Shown one piece after another: positions 37,575 to 46,581 of a stretch of DNA of 64,000 nucleotides. The notes below the pieces were generated by a model. That model was not told the DNA's origin. It searched no databases and saw nothing but the letters and a program-made list of their open reading frames with translations. Source of the stretch: VMDJ01 sp038144195 (GTDB taxonomy: Bacteria > Pseudomonadota > Gammaproteobacteria > Chromatiales > Chromatiaceae); assembly GCA_038144195.1 (NCBI GenBank), contig JAYQNH010000002.1, forward strand, positions 1,426,001 to 1,490,000. Reading direction: 5' to 3'. Numbering within the stretch: position 1 is the stretch's first letter; every line of letters begins with the position of its first letter. Position numbers and translations under genes: made by a program.

Positions 37575-38104
37575 ATGTTACGGGCGCTACATATCGAACC
37601 GAGTCTATGTACCGGTTGTCTTCAGTGTGAAATGGCGTGTTCTTACGAGAACACCGGTGCATTTAATCCTGCACGTTCACGCATCAAAGTTTTTAACTTC
37701 CATGATCAAGGTCGTTTTTCACCTTATACCTGTACTCAGTGTGCAGAGGCTTGGTGTCAGTTAGCCTGTCCGGTTGATGCAATCACTGTGAATGCAGCGA
37801 CGGGTGCTAAGGAAGTGAATGAGAGTACCTGTGTAGGCTGTAAGGTGTGCACCATCTCGTGTCCTTTCGGTACGGTTAATTACGATTCAGCAACCTCTAA
37901 AGTTGTTAAGTGTGATCTATGTGGCGGGATCCATGGTGTGCAAAAGCGTGTCCAACCGGCGCAATCACTTACATCGATGCAGACCATGAAGGCATGACAA
38001 AAATGCGTGCTTGGGCTCAGCAAGGTTTGGGCGAGGGCTTCTCTCGTACCGCGAAGACTAACGCACCGGTTGAAAAGTCGGTTCAAACCTACGTGAAAGG
38101 CTAA
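37575..38104 (+). CDS. aorA: AOR electron-transfer subunit, four-cluster ferredoxin, one frame break
   Basis: About 176 residues after correction. Sixteen cysteines in four sets (CTGCLQCEMAC, CTQCAEAWCQLAC, CVGCKVCTISC, CDLCGGDPWCAKAC) predict four [4Fe-4S] clusters. The frame breaks at the GGG run 37926-37928; adding one G restores GGDPWCAKACPTGAITYIDADHEG. It corresponds to AorA of the Aromatoleum-type AorABC enzyme, which links the tungsten subunit to the FAD subunit. It is 11 bases upstream of aorB. Confidence 0.9.
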
Positions 38105-38115
38105 GGAGAAGACAC

Positions 38116-39966
38116 ATGGCATGGGCACAGAAAATCCTTCGCGTTAACTTGAACGAAGGTATTGTTAAAAGCGAACCACTCAATATGGAATGGGCAGATG
38201 CCTATCTTGGTCAGCGTGGTTTGGCGACTAAATATTTGATCGAAGAAACAGATCCTAAATGTGATCCGATGGGTCCTGATAACAAGTTGATCTTCGCGAC
38301 TGGTCCATTGACCGGCACGATGGCATCAACCGGTGGTCGTTACTCAGTTATCACTAAAGGTCCTTTGACTGGCGCAATTGCGTGTTCTAACTCAGGTGGT
38401 TACTTGGGTGCTGAGCTGAAGGCAGCGGGCTGGGATATGGTGATCTTTGAAGGTAAGTCGGATAAGCCGGTTTATCTCTACATTAATAACGATACCGCTG
38501 AATTGCGTGATGCATCGCATTTGTGGGGCACATCGGTTTGGGATACCGATAAGCAGCTGCATAAAGATCACCACGATCCATTGTTGCGTGTGGCGTGTGT
38601 GGGCCGCTCTGCAGAGCAGGGTTGTATGTACTCAGCAATCGTTAATGATATGCACCGTGCAGCAGGTCGTTCTGGTGTGGGTGCTGTTATGGCGTCTAAG
38701 AATGTTAAAGCATTGGCGGTTCGCGGTACTAAGGGTGTTAGCAATATCAAAGACCCAATGGGCTTTATGAAGGCGACCGAAGAGGGCAAGAAGGTATTGC
38801 GTGAGAACGCGGTCACTGGCCAAGGTCTACCAGCTTACGGTACTCAGGTACTTATGAACGTGATCAACGGCATGGGTGCGCTACCAACGCGCAACATGAG
38901 CGAGGTTCAGTTCGAAGGTGCTGAGAACATCTCGGGTGAAGCTATGCACGAGCCTCGCGAAAGCGACGGCAAGCCAAACCTCACCACGAATGCTGCGTGC
39001 TTCGGTTGTACGATCGCTTGTGGTCGTATCTCTACCATCGATAAGACGCACTTCACCATTGAAAACAAACCTCAGTATTGGGGTGCATCAGGTGGCTTGG
39101 AATATGAAGCAGCATGGGCGCTCGGTGCTGATACCGGTGTTGATGATTTAGATGCACTGACTTACGCCAACTTTGTGTGTAACGAAGATGGTATGGACCC
39201 GATTACCTTGGGTGCAACGGTTGCTGCTGCGATGGAGCTTTATAAGATCGGTGCGATCACCAAAGAGCAAACCGGCGGTATTGAATTTAACTTTGGCTCA
39301 GCAGAGGCATTGGCCGCTGCAGTTGAGTGGGTAGCTTCGGGTGAGGGCTTCGGTAAAGATCTCGCATTGGGCTCAAAGCGTATGTGTGAGAAGTATGGCC
39401 ATCCAGAGCTCTCTATGACCGTTAAAGGTCAGGAGTTCCCAGCCTACGATCCACGTGGCGTGCAGGGCATGGGTTTGACTTACGCAACCTCTAACCGTGG
39501 TGCGTGTCACTTACGTTCGTACACCATCGCTTCTGAAGTGCTCGGTATTCCAGTGAAGACCGATCCACTAGAGACTGAAGGTAAAGCCGCCTTGGTTAAA
39601 GCATTCCAAGATGCGACAGCGGCATTCGATTCATCAGGGCTGTGTCTGTTTACCTCGTTCGCTTGGAGTTTGGACGATGTGGCGCCTCAGCTCGATACCG
39701 CGTGTGAAGGTGGTTGGAGCACTGAGAAGTTGGTCGAGGTAGGTGAGCGCATCTGGAACCTTGAGCGTGAATACAACCGCTTAGCGGGCTTTACCGCAGC
39801 GGATGACACCTTGCCTAAGCGTCTATTGAAGGATGCAGCTAATGTAGGCCCTGCAGCGGGTCGCGTTAATGATCTGGATAAGATGTTGCCTGAATACTAC
39901 GAGCTTCGTGGTTGGACAACAGATGGCGTGGTAACTGACGAGACCAAAGCGCGTCTCGGTTTGTAA
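38116..39966 (+). CDS. aorB: Aldehyde:ferredoxin oxidoreductase, tungstopterin subunit
   Basis: A 616-residue AOR-family enzyme oxidising aldehydes to acids (or acids in reverse) with a W-bis-pterin site. AOR domains are clear: N-terminal KILRVNLNEG, GPLTGTMASTGGRYSVITKGPLTG for pterin binding (consecutive blocks), and Cys295, Cys298, Cys302 (CFGCTIAC) with Cys510 (SGLCLF) for the [4Fe-4S] cluster. YDPRGVQGMGLTYATSNRGACH is the second pterin region. No signal peptide is present, so it is cytoplasmic. The aorA and aorC neighbours identify the NAD-linked bacterial type. Confidence 0.95.
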   Translation: MAWAQKILRVNLNEGIVKSEPLNMEWADAYLGQRGLATKYLIEETDPKCDPMGPDNKLIFATGPLTGTMASTGGRYSVITKGPLTGAIACSNSGGYLGAELKAAGWDMVIFEGKSDKPVYLYINNDTAELRDASHLWGTSVWDTDKQLHKDHHDPLLRVACVGRSAEQGCMYSAIVNDMHRAAGRSGVGAVMASKNVKALAVRGTKGVSNIKDPMGFMKATEEGKKVLRENAVTGQGLPAYGTQVLMNVINGMGALPTRNMSEVQFEGAENISGEAMHEPRESDGKPNLTTNAACFGCTIACGRISTIDKTHFTIENKPQYWGASGGLEYEAAWALGADTGVDDLDALTYANFVCNEDGMDPITLGATVAAAMELYKIGAITKEQTGGIEFNFGSAEALAAAVEWVASGEGFGKDLALGSKRMCEKYGHPELSMTVKGQEFPAYDPRGVQGMGLTYATSNRGACHLRSYTIASEVLGIPVKTDPLETEGKAALVKAFQDATAAFDSSGLCLFTSFAWSLDDVAPQLDTACEGGWSTEKLVEVGERIWNLEREYNRLAGFTAADDTLPKRLLKDAANVGPAAGRVNDLDKMLPEYYELRGWTTDGVVTDETKARLGL

Positions 39967-39983
39967 TCCGTTAAGACCTCATT

Positions 39984-40015
39984 GCAAGGCCTCGAAAGAG
40001 GCCTTGCTTGATTTT
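39984..40015 (+). terminator. Hairpin between aorB and aorC
   Basis: A perfect 10-bp stem (39984-39993 with 39998-40007) with a GAAA tetraloop is followed by TTGATTTT. It is probably a partial terminator or processing site that sets aorB above aorC expression. Confidence 0.65.
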
Positions 40016-40038
40016 ACGCATAGCAAAAGGTTTTCAAG

Positions 40039-41349
40039 ATGCAGCATGTGATCATTGGTGCTGGCCCAGCAGGCGTTGTTGCCGCTGAAACAATTCGTAA
40101 AGCTGATCCTTCAGCAAAAATCACGTTGATTGGTAATGAGCCAGAGAATCCGTATTCTCGTATGGCGATCCCTTATTACCTTGTGGGTCAGATTCCAGAA
40201 GAGGGCACGCACTTGCGTAAAACGGCGTGTCACTTTGAAGACAACAGCATTGAGGTGCGCAAAGAGCATGTTGCTAAAGTGGATACCGCCTCAAATAGCT
40301 TAACGCTTGAGTCGGGTGATACGGTCAGTTACGACCGCTTGTTGATTGCAACCGGTTCACGCCCAATCCATTTGCCCATTCCTGGTGCTGATCTACCTGG
40401 TGTGGTGAACTGTTGGACGCTAGAAGACGCACGTCAGATCGCCTCTGTGTGTAAGGCGGGTAATAAAGCGGTATTGATTGGTGCTGGTTTCATTGGCTGC
40501 ATCATTCTTGAAGCATTAGCTCGTAGTGGTGTAGAGCTGACAGTAGTCGAAGCTGAAAACCGCATGGTGCCGCGCATGATGAATGATGCGGCAGGCGGTT
40601 TGATTAAGAATTGGTGTGAGCAGCAAGGTGTTGCGGTACGTACCTCAAGTCGAGTGAAGTCCATTAAAAGTGGCTCATCGGGTGGTTTCTTCAGCAAGCT
40701 ATTTGGCGGCGGCTCATCAAATGAAGATGGTTTAACGGTTGAGCTAGAAAGCGGCGAAAAGATTGCGGCAGATATTGTGATTTCGGCGACCGGTGTTGAG
40801 CCGAATACGCATTTCCTCAAAGACTCGGGTATCAAGATTGATCACGGTATTGTGGTGAATGATCGTCTGCAAACAAACGTAGATAACGTGTATGCAGCAG
40901 GTGATGTCTGTCAGGGTTATGACTTCTCAACGGGCATGCAAACGGTTCAAGCTATCCAGCCAACGGCGACAGAACATGGTCGTGTTGCGGCGAGCAATAT
41001 GGTCGGACGCGATCTGGCGCACATCGGCAGTGTGAACATGAACGTGCTCGATACCATGGGTTTGATCTCAAGTTCATTTGGCATGTGGATGGGTGTTGAT
41101 GGCGGCGAGTCTGCTGAGCTGAATCGTCCAGAAGCTTTCCAGTACATGAATATTCAATTTAAAGATGATGTGATTGTGGGTGCCTCAAGCCTAGGCCTGA
41201 CAAACCATGTGGGTGTGCTACGTGGCTTGATTCAATCTCGTACGCATTTGGGTGAGTGGAAGCAAAAGCTCATGGATGACCCAACGCGCATCATGGATGC
41301 CTTTGTGGCACTAAACATGTCGCCTTCACCGCGGGGCGCAATACACTAA
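40039..41349 (+). CDS. aorC: AOR-associated FAD/NAD(P) oxidoreductase
   Basis: A 436-residue pyridine-nucleotide-disulfide-type flavoprotein. The FAD motif is IIGAGPAGVVAAE at the start, the NAD(H) motif is AVLIGAGFIGCIILEAL near the middle, and the second FAD segment is NVYAAGDVCQG. A Ser/Gly-rich linker (GGFFSKLFGGGSS) interrupts the central domain. In Aromatoleum-type AOR this subunit passes electrons to NAD. Its operon place fits that role. Confidence 0.88.
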   Translation: MQHVIIGAGPAGVVAAETIRKADPSAKITLIGNEPENPYSRMAIPYYLVGQIPEEGTHLRKTACHFEDNSIEVRKEHVAKVDTASNSLTLESGDTVSYDRLLIATGSRPIHLPIPGADLPGVVNCWTLEDARQIASVCKAGNKAVLIGAGFIGCIILEALARSGVELTVVEAENRMVPRMMNDAAGGLIKNWCEQQGVAVRTSSRVKSIKSGSSGGFFSKLFGGGSSNEDGLTVELESGEKIAADIVISATGVEPNTHFLKDSGIKIDHGIVVNDRLQTNVDNVYAAGDVCQGYDFSTGMQTVQAIQPTATEHGRVAASNMVGRDLAHIGSVNMNVLDTMGLISSSFGMWMGVDGGESAELNRPEAFQYMNIQFKDDVIVGASSLGLTNHVGVLRGLIQSRTHLGEWKQKLMDDPTRIMDAFVALNMSPSPRGAIH

Positions 41350-41357
41350 GTGTTTTA

Positions 41358-41383
41358 TGGCGCCGATAAGGCGCCAGTTTTTT
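41358..41383 (+). terminator. Rho-independent terminator after aorC
   Basis: A 7-bp G-C rich stem TGGCGCC/GGCGCCA (41358-41364 with 41370-41376) is followed by six T (41378-41383). Confidence 0.87.
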
Positions 41384-41424
41384 CTCGTAGTAGAGCGATG
41401 TCATAAATCGCCGAGAGCCCTCAT

Positions 41425-42696
41425 ATGAAAGAAGCTGAATTTGAAGTCCAACCTTCTTGTGCGGATGTCACCGTGCATAACTCGATCAGTGTTGCTGAGG
41501 CACGATCAGCTATTCAAAATCAAATTACCCCTTTGCGTGACCAAGAGACGGTTGCGATTCGCTCTGCATTGGGCCGTTATTTAGCATGTGATTGTCAGTC
41601 ACGTTTAGATGTCCCTAGTCATACAAACTCTGCGATGGATGGCTATGCCTTGTTAGGTAGCGATCTTCCGTCAGAGGGTGTTAAAAGCTATGAGGTTATC
41701 GATACGGTCACCGCGGGTAACATCAGTACCAAAACAGTTAAAACTGGTCAGTGTATGCGCATCATGACTGGCGGCAGTATGCCGGCCGGAACCGATACCG
41801 TGGTGATGCAAGAGCAAGCGCAGGTGATGGATGATGGTACGGTACGTATCGATGATCGTCATCGCGTAGGTCAGAACGTCCGTCACATCGGTGAGGACAT
41901 TGCGAGGGATTCGGTCGTGTTTAACGAGGGCCGCAAGCTCTCTGCAGCCGATGTGGGGGTGTTGGCATCGTTAGGTGTAGCTGAACTGCGAGTTAAGCGC
42001 CGTCCACGTGTGGCCTTCTTCTCTACCGGTGATGAGCTTCGCTCTATGGGTGATCAGCTGGAAGAAGGGCAGGTATACGACAGTAATCGATATACCTTGT
42101 ATTCGATGCTAACCACGGCGGGTGCTGAAGTGCTCGATATGGGCGTTATCAAGGATGATAAAGATGCGCTTGAAGAGGCATTTGATCGCGCGAGCAAGAT
42201 GGCTGATGTGGTGATTACCTCTGGCGGTGTATCGGTAGGTGAAGCGGATTACACAAAAGAAATTCTGGAGCGCTTAGGTAAAATGGATTTTTGGAGCTTG
42301 GCGATGAAGCCGGGTCGTCCACTGACATTTGGCAAAATAGGTAATGCGCTATTCTTTGGTCTGCCCGGTAATCCGGTGGCGGTGATGTTGACCTATATAC
42401 AATTTGTTGAACCCGCGCTGCGCTATTTTTCATCAGGCGAGTGGCCAAAGCTATTACTACTAAAAGCACGATCTGAAGCCAAGTTAAAGAAGAAGCCTGG
42501 GCGTTTTGAATATGTGCGCGGCATCTTGTCGTATGACGAGCAGGGTGACCTGACGGTGCGTCCATCGGGGACCCAAGGCTCATGCGTTTTAACCTCGATG
42601 AGTCGATCAAACTGCTTGGTGCTATTAAATGAAGATCTTAATGTCGTTGAGTCGGGTGATACGGTGACCGTTCAGCCATACGATGTTGTCCTTTGA
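41425..42696 (+). CDS. moeA: Molybdopterin molybdotransferase (metal insertase) MoeA
   Basis: A 423-residue protein inserting molybdate or tungstate into adenylated molybdopterin. Motifs: SHTNSAMDGYAL near residue 70, MRIMTGGSMPAGTDTVVMQE, FFSTGDEL, YDSNRY, ITSGGVSVGEAD and FGLPGNPVA. The first 25 residues are an extra, non-conserved extension. Located between aorC and tupABC, it is probably a copy specialised for tungsten, as MoeA paralogues in W-using organisms are thought to be; metal preference cannot be read from sequence. Confidence 0.94.
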   Translation: MKEAEFEVQPSCADVTVHNSISVAEARSAIQNQITPLRDQETVAIRSALGRYLACDCQSRLDVPSHTNSAMDGYALLGSDLPSEGVKSYEVIDTVTAGNISTKTVKTGQCMRIMTGGSMPAGTDTVVMQEQAQVMDDGTVRIDDRHRVGQNVRHIGEDIARDSVVFNEGRKLSAADVGVLASLGVAELRVKRRPRVAFFSTGDELRSMGDQLEEGQVYDSNRYTLYSMLTTAGAEVLDMGVIKDDKDALEEAFDRASKMADVVITSGGVSVGEADYTKEILERLGKMDFWSLAMKPGRPLTFGKIGNALFFGLPGNPVAVMLTYIQFVEPALRYFSSGEWPKLLLLKARSEAKLKKKPGRFEYVRGILSYDEQGDLTVRPSGTQGSCVLTSMSRSNCLVLLNEDLNVVESGDTVTVQPYDVVL

Positions 42697-43025
42697 TGCG
42701 TTGGTTGAGCGTTTTATTAAGGGCGATTCACTTAGCGTTTGTGCTTGCGCTGGGAATCGTTCTCCATTCACCTGAATCACTGACTTACCAATACGAAATT
42801 ATTGTTGCGACTGGATTGAGTGGCGTTGCGTTGTTAGCAATGGAAATGTCGAACAAGTTGTTCTTTGCCGAATTGGCTGGCTTATCCATGATCGCTAAGT
42901 TGTGCATGATTGCCGCGATGGCAATCTGGATGGATCAAGCACTTGTTTTATATTGGTTGATTATCTTGTGGTCTGCTTTTTTTGCACATGCGCCAAGAAC
43001 ATTTCGACATAAGCGGTGGAAATAG
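42696..43025 (+). CDS. Small membrane protein of unknown function
   Basis: A 109-residue protein with about three or four hydrophobic helices (SVLLRAIHLAFVLALGIVL, then two central segments and LYWLIILWSAFFAHA). The ATG at 42696 overlaps the moeA stop, so it is coupled to moeA. I do not recognise the family. The context suggests a part in the W/Mo pathway or a passenger gene. Confidence 0.75.
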   Translation: MRWLSVLLRAIHLAFVLALGIVLHSPESLTYQYEIIVATGLSGVALLAMEMSNKLFFAELAGLSMIAKLCMIAAMAIWMDQALVLYWLIILWSAFFAHAPRTFRHKRWK

Positions 43026-43052
43026 AAAAGGCGAGCACGAGGCTCGCCTTTT
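43026..43052. terminator. Bidirectional terminator between moeA operon and tupA
   Basis: An 11-bp stem (43026-43036 with 43042-43052) starts with A4 and ends in a T6 run, so it can end transcription of the moeA unit and of the oppositely directed tup operon. Confidence 0.88.
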
Positions 43053-43063
43053 TTGTGATCTTG

Positions 43064-43894
43064 TCATTTATTTGTGAGCAACATGATCACTGGGTGAAGG
43101 AAAAAAAGCTGTTCACCATTGATCTTGTATTCAGCGATGGCATCACGACCTTCCTGGCTTGTGATCCAGTCGATAAAAGCTTCCCCAGCAGCTTGTTTAA
43201 TGTGAGTGTGCTTGCTTGGGTTAACTAAGATGATGCCGTATGGGTTAAACATGGCGGGGTCACCGGAGAAAACGACTTCAAGATGCTTTCTATTTTTAAA
43301 TGAAAGCCACGTGCCGCGGTCAGACAGTGTGTATGCGTCCATGCCTGAGGCCATATTCAATGTGGCACCCATGCCGGAACCTGATTCGCGATAGCCCTTG
43401 GTGCTTTTAGGGTCAACATTGGCTGCAGACCAATAACGTTTTTCAGCAGAGTGTGTGCCGCTTTTGTCGCCGCGAGAAATAAACAGTGCATTGTTCTTCG
43501 CTAAGCGCTGCATCGCATCTTTGACGTCTTTTGACTGTTTTATGCCAGCTGGGTCATCTTTTGGACCAATAAGTACAAAGTCGTTATACATCACGTCTTT
43601 GCGATTAACACCGAAGCCATCTGTGACAAACTTTTCTTCAGCTTTGCGATTATGTACAAACAACACATCGGCATCGCCTCGGCGGCCTGTTTCCAGTGCT
43701 TGACCGGTGCCCTGAGCGATAACTTTTACATCAATCCCTGTCTTCTCTTTGAACTTTGGCAGTATGTAACCAAACAGGCCTGAGTTTTGAGTCGATGTTG
43801 TAGAAGCAACAATAATGCTTTCATTGGCAAAGCTAAGCGAGCAAATGAATAAGGTCATGGTAAGTGCAACTAGTCGTTGAATTCGACTCGCCAT
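43064..43894 (-). CDS. tupA: Tungstate ABC transporter, substrate-binding protein
   Basis: A 276-residue periplasmic protein with a Sec signal (about residues 1-24, ending SFA). The oxyanion site motif STTSTQNSG follows directly, and SRGDKSGTHSAE and RESGSGMGATLNMAS are typical of TupA rather than ModA. TupA proteins bind tungstate very tightly and discriminate against molybdate. It is last in tupB-tupC-tupA and overlaps tupC by 25 bases. Confidence 0.92.
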   Translation of the reverse strand: MASRIQRLVALTMTLFICSLSFANESIIVASTTSTQNSGLFGYILPKFKEKTGIDVKVIAQGTGQALETGRRGDADVLFVHNRKAEEKFVTDGFGVNRKDVMYNDFVLIGPKDDPAGIKQSKDVKDAMQRLAKNNALFISRGDKSGTHSAEKRYWSAANVDPKSTKGYRESGSGMGATLNMASGMDAYTLSDRGTWLSFKNRKHLEVVFSGDPAMFNPYGIILVNPSKHTHIKQAAGEAFIDWITSQEGRDAIAEYKINGEQLFFLHPVIMLLTNK

Positions 43895-44589
43895 GGTAGT
43901 TCTCCTTTGAGGAATAATCTGGCCTCTTCAGATTGAGGCTCTTCGAAAAATTGTGTGCTCGGAGATTGCTCCCGAACTTGGCCATCATGCACAAAAATAA
44001 TCTCTTTGGCGAGACGCAATGCTTGTCCCATGTTATGGGTTGTCATGACAATGCGTGTACCGTCCGCATTGATCTTTTGAATAATTTGTTCTACCGCTTC
44101 TGTTGCGGTTGGATCGAGCGCAGCGGTGGGCTCATCTAGCATCAAAAGTCGGGGTTTTGTAGCCCAGGCGCGTGCAAGAGCAAGTCGCTGGCGTTCGCCG
44201 CCTGAGAGCAGTCGTGCGCTTTCGTTAGTGCGGTGAGCAAGTCCAACCTGCTCAAGTACCTCGGAGACGCGTTGTTGCTTTTTAGCTTTGCTGAGCGGTA
44301 GTGATTTGAGACCTAAGGTGACGTTATGACAAACGCTACTGCGTAACATCATCGGATGTTGGAAGACAAAAGCGATACGTTGCTCAGGTGCTTGTTCGCC
44401 ACGCCAGTCGATCTCGCCACTGTGATATTCGTTCAACCCTGCAAGCGTGCGCATTAAGACACTTTTGCCTGCACCATTAGGGCCAAGAATGACAGAGATA
44501 CCATCGCCATCTAAGGTGAGGTTGACGCCATTGAGGATCGGGCGGTCTTTTGGCATGACGACCAAATCTTTCACGCGGATAGGGAACAT
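43870..44589 (-). CDS. tupC: Tungstate ABC transporter, ATP-binding protein
   Basis: A 239-residue ABC ATPase. Walker A GPNGAGKSVLM (about 36-46), Q-loop VFQHP, signature LLSGGERQRLALARA and Walker B LLMLDEPTAALD are all intact. It energises uptake through TupB. Its start overlaps the tupB stop by one base. Confidence 0.92.
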   Translation of the reverse strand: MFPIRVKDLVVMPKDRPILNGVNLTLDGDGISVILGPNGAGKSVLMRTLAGLNEYHSGEIDWRGEQAPEQRIAFVFQHPMMLRSSVCHNVTLGLKSLPLSKAKKQQRVSEVLEQVGLAHRTNESARLLSGGERQRLALARAWATKPRLLMLDEPTAALDPTATEAVEQIIQKINADGTRIVMTTHNMGQALRLAKEIIFVHDGQVREQSPSTQFFEEPQSEEARLFLKGELPWRVEFND

Positions 44590-45284
44590 TAGCCGTACCT
44601 CCGTATCGCCCAGCTGCGCACGCCATGGGTACCCCAGTTAAGCGCAATTTGAATACCGATAAGGACAAGGCCTAAAGCAATCGATAAGGGTAGGTCGCCT
44701 TTTGATGTTTCTAGTGCAATGGCGGTGGTCATCACACGGGTAAAACCTTCAATGTTGCCGCCTACGATCATCACCGCGCCGACTTCAGAGATTGCACGGC
44801 CTAAGCCAGCCAGTACCGCAACGGTAAGTGAAAAGCGGCAGTCGTAGAGTAGAACCATCACGCTTTGTCGTTTAGAGAGATGGTTGGCTTTTAATTCGAG
44901 TTCGTAGTCTTTCCAGGTGTCTTCGATAATCTGGCGAGTCAGGGCAGCAATCAAGGGAAGCACTAGCAGCGTTTGAGCAATGATCATCGCTGTCGGGCTG
45001 AAGAGTAGACCGTAGTCACCAAAAGGGCCCGACCGGGATAGCATCAGATAAACAAGCACACCCAATACCACTGACGGCATGCCCATAAAGCTATTCACTA
45101 GAACGACAAGTGTGGTTCGCCCAGGAAACTGAGCAACGGCGAGCAGGGCGCCAAAAGGCATACCAATCAGAGAACCAATCACAAGCGCGGATAAGCTGAC
45201 CTGCAAGGACAATCCAACAATGCTCATGATCGCTGGGTCAAGCTGGGTTAAAAGGCTTAATGCTTGGAGAAGGGTGTCGCCCAT
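44589..45284 (-). CDS. tupB: Tungstate ABC transporter, permease
   Basis: A 231-residue inner-membrane protein with about five or six helices and the ABC-permease coupling segment GLGRAISEVGAVMIVGGNI. The N-terminus (LLTQLDPAIMSIVGLSLQVSLSAL) is typical of TupB. It is the first gene of the tup operon, transcribed from the region 45285-45348, where I see no convincing promoter. Confidence 0.92.
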   Translation of the reverse strand: MGDTLLQALSLLTQLDPAIMSIVGLSLQVSLSALVIGSLIGMPFGALLAVAQFPGRTTLVVLVNSFMGMPSVVLGVLVYLMLSRSGPFGDYGLLFSPTAMIIAQTLLVLPLIAALTRQIIEDTWKDYELELKANHLSKRQSVMVLLYDCRFSLTVAVLAGLGRAISEVGAVMIVGGNIEGFTRVMTTAIALETSKGDLPLSIALGLVLIGIQIALNWGTHGVRSWAIRRYG

Positions 45285-45348
45285 TAGGCTGAGATCTCTA
45301 TTAAAAAACGTATCTTAACGGAAAAGCCTTGAGGTCACTTGCTAGGTC

Positions 45349-46493
45349 TTAGTTAGATTGCGTTTCTCTGAGGGCCGACCCTTTCTCGCCAAACACATCG
45401 TTGCGCACCCAAGGTCGGCAGCGTAAGTACTGATCAGGGTAGTGAACCTGTCCACCAAGTTCGGAGGCTGCATGCCAAGGCCAACGTGGGTTATAGAGGA
45501 ATTCACGAGCCATCGCGATCAGATCAGCCTGTTGGTTATTCAGTATATCTTCGGCTTGTTGTGGTTCGGTGATCATGCCGACCGCCATGGTGGTTACGCC
45601 GGTCTCTGCTTTCACGCGCTCAGCGAAGGGCACTTGATAGCTGGGATGTACATCCACTTTGGCGGCAGGGCTGAGACCTGAGCTAGAGACATCAACCCAA
45701 TCGACATGACGTTGCTTGAGCTCATGGCAAATGGCTACGGTTTGTTCGATATCCCACCCTTCCTCTAAATGATCGGTAGCCGAAAGGCGAACACCTAAGG
45801 GTTTGGTGCTTGGCCATACAGCACGCACCGCATCAAACACTTCAAGTGTCAGTCGCATGCGATTTTCTAAGCACCGCCATATTGATCGGTGCGCTGATTG
45901 GTTAAGGGTGAGAGGAATTGGTGCAGCAGGTAGCCATGTGCTGCATGGATCTCAAGACCATCAAAGCCCGCCGCATTTGCGCGTTCGGCTGATGCAACAA
46001 AGTCGAGTTTAATTTGTTTGATTTGTTTTGGGGTTAGCTCGGTGGGGGCAGGGAGACCTTCAGCCAAGGGAATAGCGGAAGGGGCATATTGCGTCCAGCC
46101 GCCGTCATCTTTAGCGATAAATTTACGACCTGCCCAAGGAGGCATGGCGGAGCCCTTGCGGCCGGCATGTGAGAGTTGCAGCACCATTTTGGCGTGGCTG
46201 TGCTGATGAGCAAATTCGACAATCCGTCTGAATTGCTCAGTCTGTGTCTCGTTATAAAGACCTAAGCAGTAGGGTGTGATGCGCCCTTCGGCAGATACTC
46301 CAGTGGCTTCCATGATCACCATGCCAGCCCCTGAAATAGCCAAATTCCCAATGTGCATAAGGTGCCAGTCGTTTGGGGCGCCATCGGTTGCCGAGTACTG
46401 GCACATGGGCGCGACAACGATACGATTTTCTAATGTCGTCTCACGTAGATTTAATGGCTGGAAGAGGCTAGATGCTTTGTTCAGGTCAGTCAT
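45349..46493 (-). CDS. NADH:flavin oxidoreductase, Old Yellow Enzyme (YqjM-like), one frame break
   Basis: About 381 residues after correction. The FMN barrel shows PMCQYSATDG with the YqjM-type Cys, and IHAAHGYLLHQFLSPLTNQRTDQYGG (consecutive blocks) with the substrate-binding His pair. The frame stops after QYGG; adding one base near 45872-45874 gives the family sequence GGSLENRMRLTLEVFD. The C-terminal AREFLYNPRWPWHAA is typical. Such enzymes reduce activated alkenes and enones; the natural substrate is unknown. Divergent from the GntR gene. Confidence 0.9.
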
Positions 46494-46581
46494 AGGGTGT
46501 CGGGTATTTGTGCATTGCTTTTATGTAATTATGAATTATATATTCGTTCTGACAAGATAAGCTGAACAAGAAAAAACCACT
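46494..46581 (+). promoter_or_regulatory. Promoter and dyad operator between the OYE and GntR genes
   Basis: TTGCTT (46515-46520) and TATATT (46539-46544) are 18 bases apart and face the GntR gene. A perfect dyad TAATT-ATG-AATTA (46526-46538) fills the spacer and is identical to the one on the formate dehydrogenase promoter at 31857. Confidence 0.5.
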
